Source: Anaerolineales bacterium (lineage in GTDB: Bacteria > Chloroflexota > Anaerolineae > Anaerolineales > Villigracilaceae). Taken from it: DNA of 7,860 bases. Each line of letters starts with the position of its first letter. Position 1 is the stretch's first letter. The notes beneath the pieces were generated by a model that made no database searches, was not told where the DNA came from, and saw only the letters and a list, made by a program, of their open reading frames with translations. Position numbers and translations under genes: made by a program. Positions 6,724 through 7,860 of the stretch are shown piece by piece. The stretch is from contig JAEURE010000115.1 of the NCBI GenBank assembly GCA_016789485.1, positions 1-7,860 of the forward strand, in the 5' to 3' direction.

Positions 6724-7079
6724 GGGCCGGTATTCCCCTGTGGTTGATAGGTCTGCATGGCAGTTAACAGGTTTTGTAAAACCTGAACTTCATCCTGTGG
6801 AAATGCATTGCGATTGGCGTATTCTATTGTGGAAGCTGTGATGACGGCCGGGGATTCGCTTCCAAGCACGGCAAGGCGGCGGGCTGCGACTTCTGAGTCG
6901 AGTTCCTCGTGATAGGCTTCCGCCACCATGAGCACATAGTCGGCGCGATAATCTTCCCGCAGGATATTTGGCGGGACATCGGTATATTCGATGGGGTCGA
7001 TAACCCAGCCGTAGATGAGACCCAAAGCAATGCCAATCACGGCTGCAGCTGCCATCTTTATTAAGTTTGAGGATGTCAT
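6720..7079 (-). CDS. Short single-pass membrane protein, first gene of the envelope operon
   Basis: Function unknown. The product has 119 residues: an N-terminal anchor at about 7-27, the family core at 19-73 (LGLIYGWVIDPIEYTDVPPNILREDY and on to RRLAVLG), a helical region to about 110 and a short Gln/Pro tail. It is the short form of the family whose long form is encoded next, lacking the linker and the C-terminal beta domain. The start is ATG at 7079. Going further upstream in the same frame would translate the SRP RNA gene, giving an Arg/Lys/Pro-rich sequence without protein character, so that extension is rejected. No Shine-Dalgarno precedes the ATG; a TATAAT lies six bases upstream, which suggests a leaderless mRNA. 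The TGA stop overlaps the next ATG. Confidence 0.85.
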   Translation of the reverse strand: MTSSNLIKMAAAAVIGIALGLIYGWVIDPIEYTDVPPNILREDYRADYVLMVAEAYHEELDSEVAARRLAVLGSESPAVITASTIEYANRNAFPQDEVQVLQNLLTAMQTYQPQGNTGP

Positions 7080-7085
7080 ACTGGG

Positions 7086-7091
7086 ATTATA
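7086..7091 (-). promoter_or_regulatory. Consensus -10 hexamer for a leaderless transcript
   Basis: The minus strand reads TATAAT, then CCCAGT, then the ATG at 7079. With the usual 6-7 nt from the -10 end to the start of transcription, the mRNA would begin at or next to the A of the start codon. The lack of any purine-rich ribosome site agrees with leaderless translation. A -35 is poor (TTGTTT at 20 bp spacing is the best seen). Confidence 0.55.
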
Positions 7092-7130
7092 CCCATCGCG
7101 GGGCATTCTATAAACAAAAGTGGAATAAAT

Positions 7131-7234
7131 ATCCGGACAGGCTACCGGCGGCACCCGAAGACTCTTCCTTACCGTTGCTATCTTTCGATCCTGGCGGGGT
7201 TCGAAAGGCTTCGCCGCGCCGGGCCTGCCCGGAC
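7131..7234 (-). ncRNA. ffs: Bacterial small signal recognition particle RNA (4.5S-like)
   Basis: The RNA component of the signal recognition particle binds Ffh and FtsY and directs nascent membrane proteins to the translocon. The apical domain is diagnostic: on the minus strand CAGG (7193-7190), a 3-bp stem ATC/GAT around a GAAA tetraloop (7186-7183), then AGCA (7179-7176), which is the Ffh-binding symmetric loop of helix 8, flanked by CCG/CGG pairing. The ends pair as well: GTCCGGGCAGG at 7234-7224 with CCTGTCCGGAT at 7141-7131, 11 bp including G-U pairs, followed by CCGGCG/CGCCGG. The length of about 104 nt is typical for the small bacterial form without an Alu domain. The tetraloop is GAAA rather than the usual GGAA. 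A matching promoter ends just upstream. It sits between the HD-GYP gene and the envelope operon. Confidence 0.92.
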
Positions 7235-7241
7235 GGTTGAT

Positions 7242-7270
7242 AGGATACTCGAATTGAGATGTCGTGTCAA
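7242..7270 (-). promoter_or_regulatory. Sigma-70-type promoter of the SRP RNA
   Basis: The minus strand has a perfect TTGACA (7270-7265), exactly 17 bases, then TATCCT (7247-7242). The predicted start is seven to eight bases on, at about 7235-7234, exactly where the terminal helix of the SRP RNA begins. This is the best promoter in the window, as expected for a stable RNA made at a high level. Confidence 0.88.
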
Positions 7271-7282
7271 ATATTGGCAGAT

Positions 7283-7860
7283 TTATGATTGGTGATTTTC
7301 TTTTTCGATGACGGACATAAAGGCTTCGACAAGCTTTGGGTCGAAGAGCTTTCCCGAGTTTTCTTTTAGATAGGCGATCACTTCCGAGCGGGGCATCTTT
7401 TTTCGATAGGGACGATCTGTGCTGAGAGCATCCCACACATCCACGATGGCAAAGAGACGCGCGACGAGAGGAATATCCTCACCTTTCAAGCCATGCGGAT
7501 ATCCGCTGCCATCCCAGCGCTCATGATGATAAAAGGGAATTTCAAGGGCTCGGTGCAGGTATGAAATGGGTGAAAGCATCTCATAGGCGTAGATGGGGTG
7601 ACGGCGCATTTTTTCCCATTCTGATTCATTTAAGGGGCCGGGTTTTTGCAGAATTTCGTCAGGGATAGCCATTTTCCCCATATCATGCAGCAATGCGCCG
7701 CGGCGGATGTGGGAGAGTTCCTCCTCGCTAAAGCCGAGGGTGGAGGCTACAATCAGGGTCAATTCGGTGACACGTTGTGTATGTCCTTCGGTTTCACGGT
7801 CACGTAAATCCAATGCACGCACCCAGCCTTCGATGGTTCTTTCATAGGCCTCCCGCAGAT
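7283..7860 (-). CDS. HD-GYP domain cyclic-di-GMP phosphodiesterase, N-terminus beyond the right edge
   Basis: The frame is open to the window edge, so only the last 191 residues are seen. The visible part starts LREAYERTIEGWVRALDLRDRETEGHTQRV, the usual entry helix of an HD-GYP domain attached to an N-terminal receiver, PAS or GAF sensor module. Metal-site residues are present: His in EGHTQRV, HDMGK, His in RRHP, and HHERWDGSGYP with an intact GYP; DVWDALSTDRPYR follows. These proteins hydrolyse the second messenger c-di-GMP in the cytoplasm and so influence motility and biofilm. All key residues are intact, so it should be active. A GTG at 7822 lies inside the domain and is not a credible start. 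It ends 13 nt before the SRP RNA promoter, in the same direction; no terminator hairpin is seen between them. Confidence 0.95.
   Translation of the reverse strand, partial: LREAYERTIEGWVRALDLRDRETEGHTQRVTELTLIVASTLGFSEEELSHIRRGALLHDMGKMAIPDEILQKPGPLNESEWEKMRRHPIYAYEMLSPISYLHRALEIPFYHHERWDGSGYPHGLKGEDIPLVARLFAIVDVWDALSTDRPYRKKMPRSEVIAYLKENSGKLFDPKLVEAFMSVIEKENHQS

Noticed and set aside
7131..7234. Cyclic-di-GMP (GEMM) riboswitch downstream of the HD-GYP gene
   Set aside because: The GC-rich structured block suggested this at first, but the CAGG...AGCA core and paired ends fit SRP RNA and the GEMM conserved core is absent.
7080..7436. In-frame extension of the 119-residue protein by 119 residues
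   Set aside because: The extension is antisense-frame overlap with the HD-GYP gene followed by the SRP RNA gene and its promoter; it has no protein character.

Overview
The window looks like ordinary chromosome from a bacterium of the Chloroflexota, most likely Anaerolineae. This is inferred from an exported protein with a Thr/Pro-rich linker, a FabL-type reductase, an HD-GYP protein and a MoxR/DUF4129 operon, not from a marker gene. Base composition is about even and fairly uniform. I see no mobile element, CRISPR array, tRNA or rRNA.

Layout. (1) Positions 1-2080, minus strand: a compact operon of a DUF4129 membrane protein, an unidentified three-helix membrane protein that starts at GTG behind a strong Shine-Dalgarno, and a MoxR-type AAA+ ATPase cut by the left edge. 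(2) Positions 2081-2193: a divergent promoter region. (3) Positions 2194-3744, plus strand: a FabL-like enoyl-ACP reductase followed 15 nt later by a minimal site-2-protease-family metalloprotease. (4) Positions 3751-3784: a perfect 15-bp hairpin between convergent genes. (5) Positions 3818-5158, minus strand: a sulfatase lipoprotein with its own short promoter region. (6) Positions 5212-7079, minus strand: a three-gene envelope operon. It consists of two paralogous single-pass proteins joined by a 4-nt ATGA overlap, then a small multi-pass protein, and it ends in a strong hairpin terminator. The first gene appears to be leaderless. (7) Positions 7131-7270, minus strand: a bacterial small SRP RNA (ffs) with a textbook promoter. 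(8) Positions 7283-7860, minus strand: the C-terminal part of an HD-GYP c-di-GMP phosphodiesterase, cut by the right edge.

How the parts fit: much of the window concerns the cell envelope. It includes a MoxR chaperone with membrane partners, membrane lipid synthesis, an intramembrane protease, an anchored sulfatase, a family of anchored exported proteins, and the SRP RNA that targets membrane proteins. These are separate transcription units and I do not claim a single system. The most notable items are the SRP RNA, which sits inside a misleading open reading frame, and the tandem paralogue operon of unknown function. I found no convincing evidence of a novel defence or mobile system.
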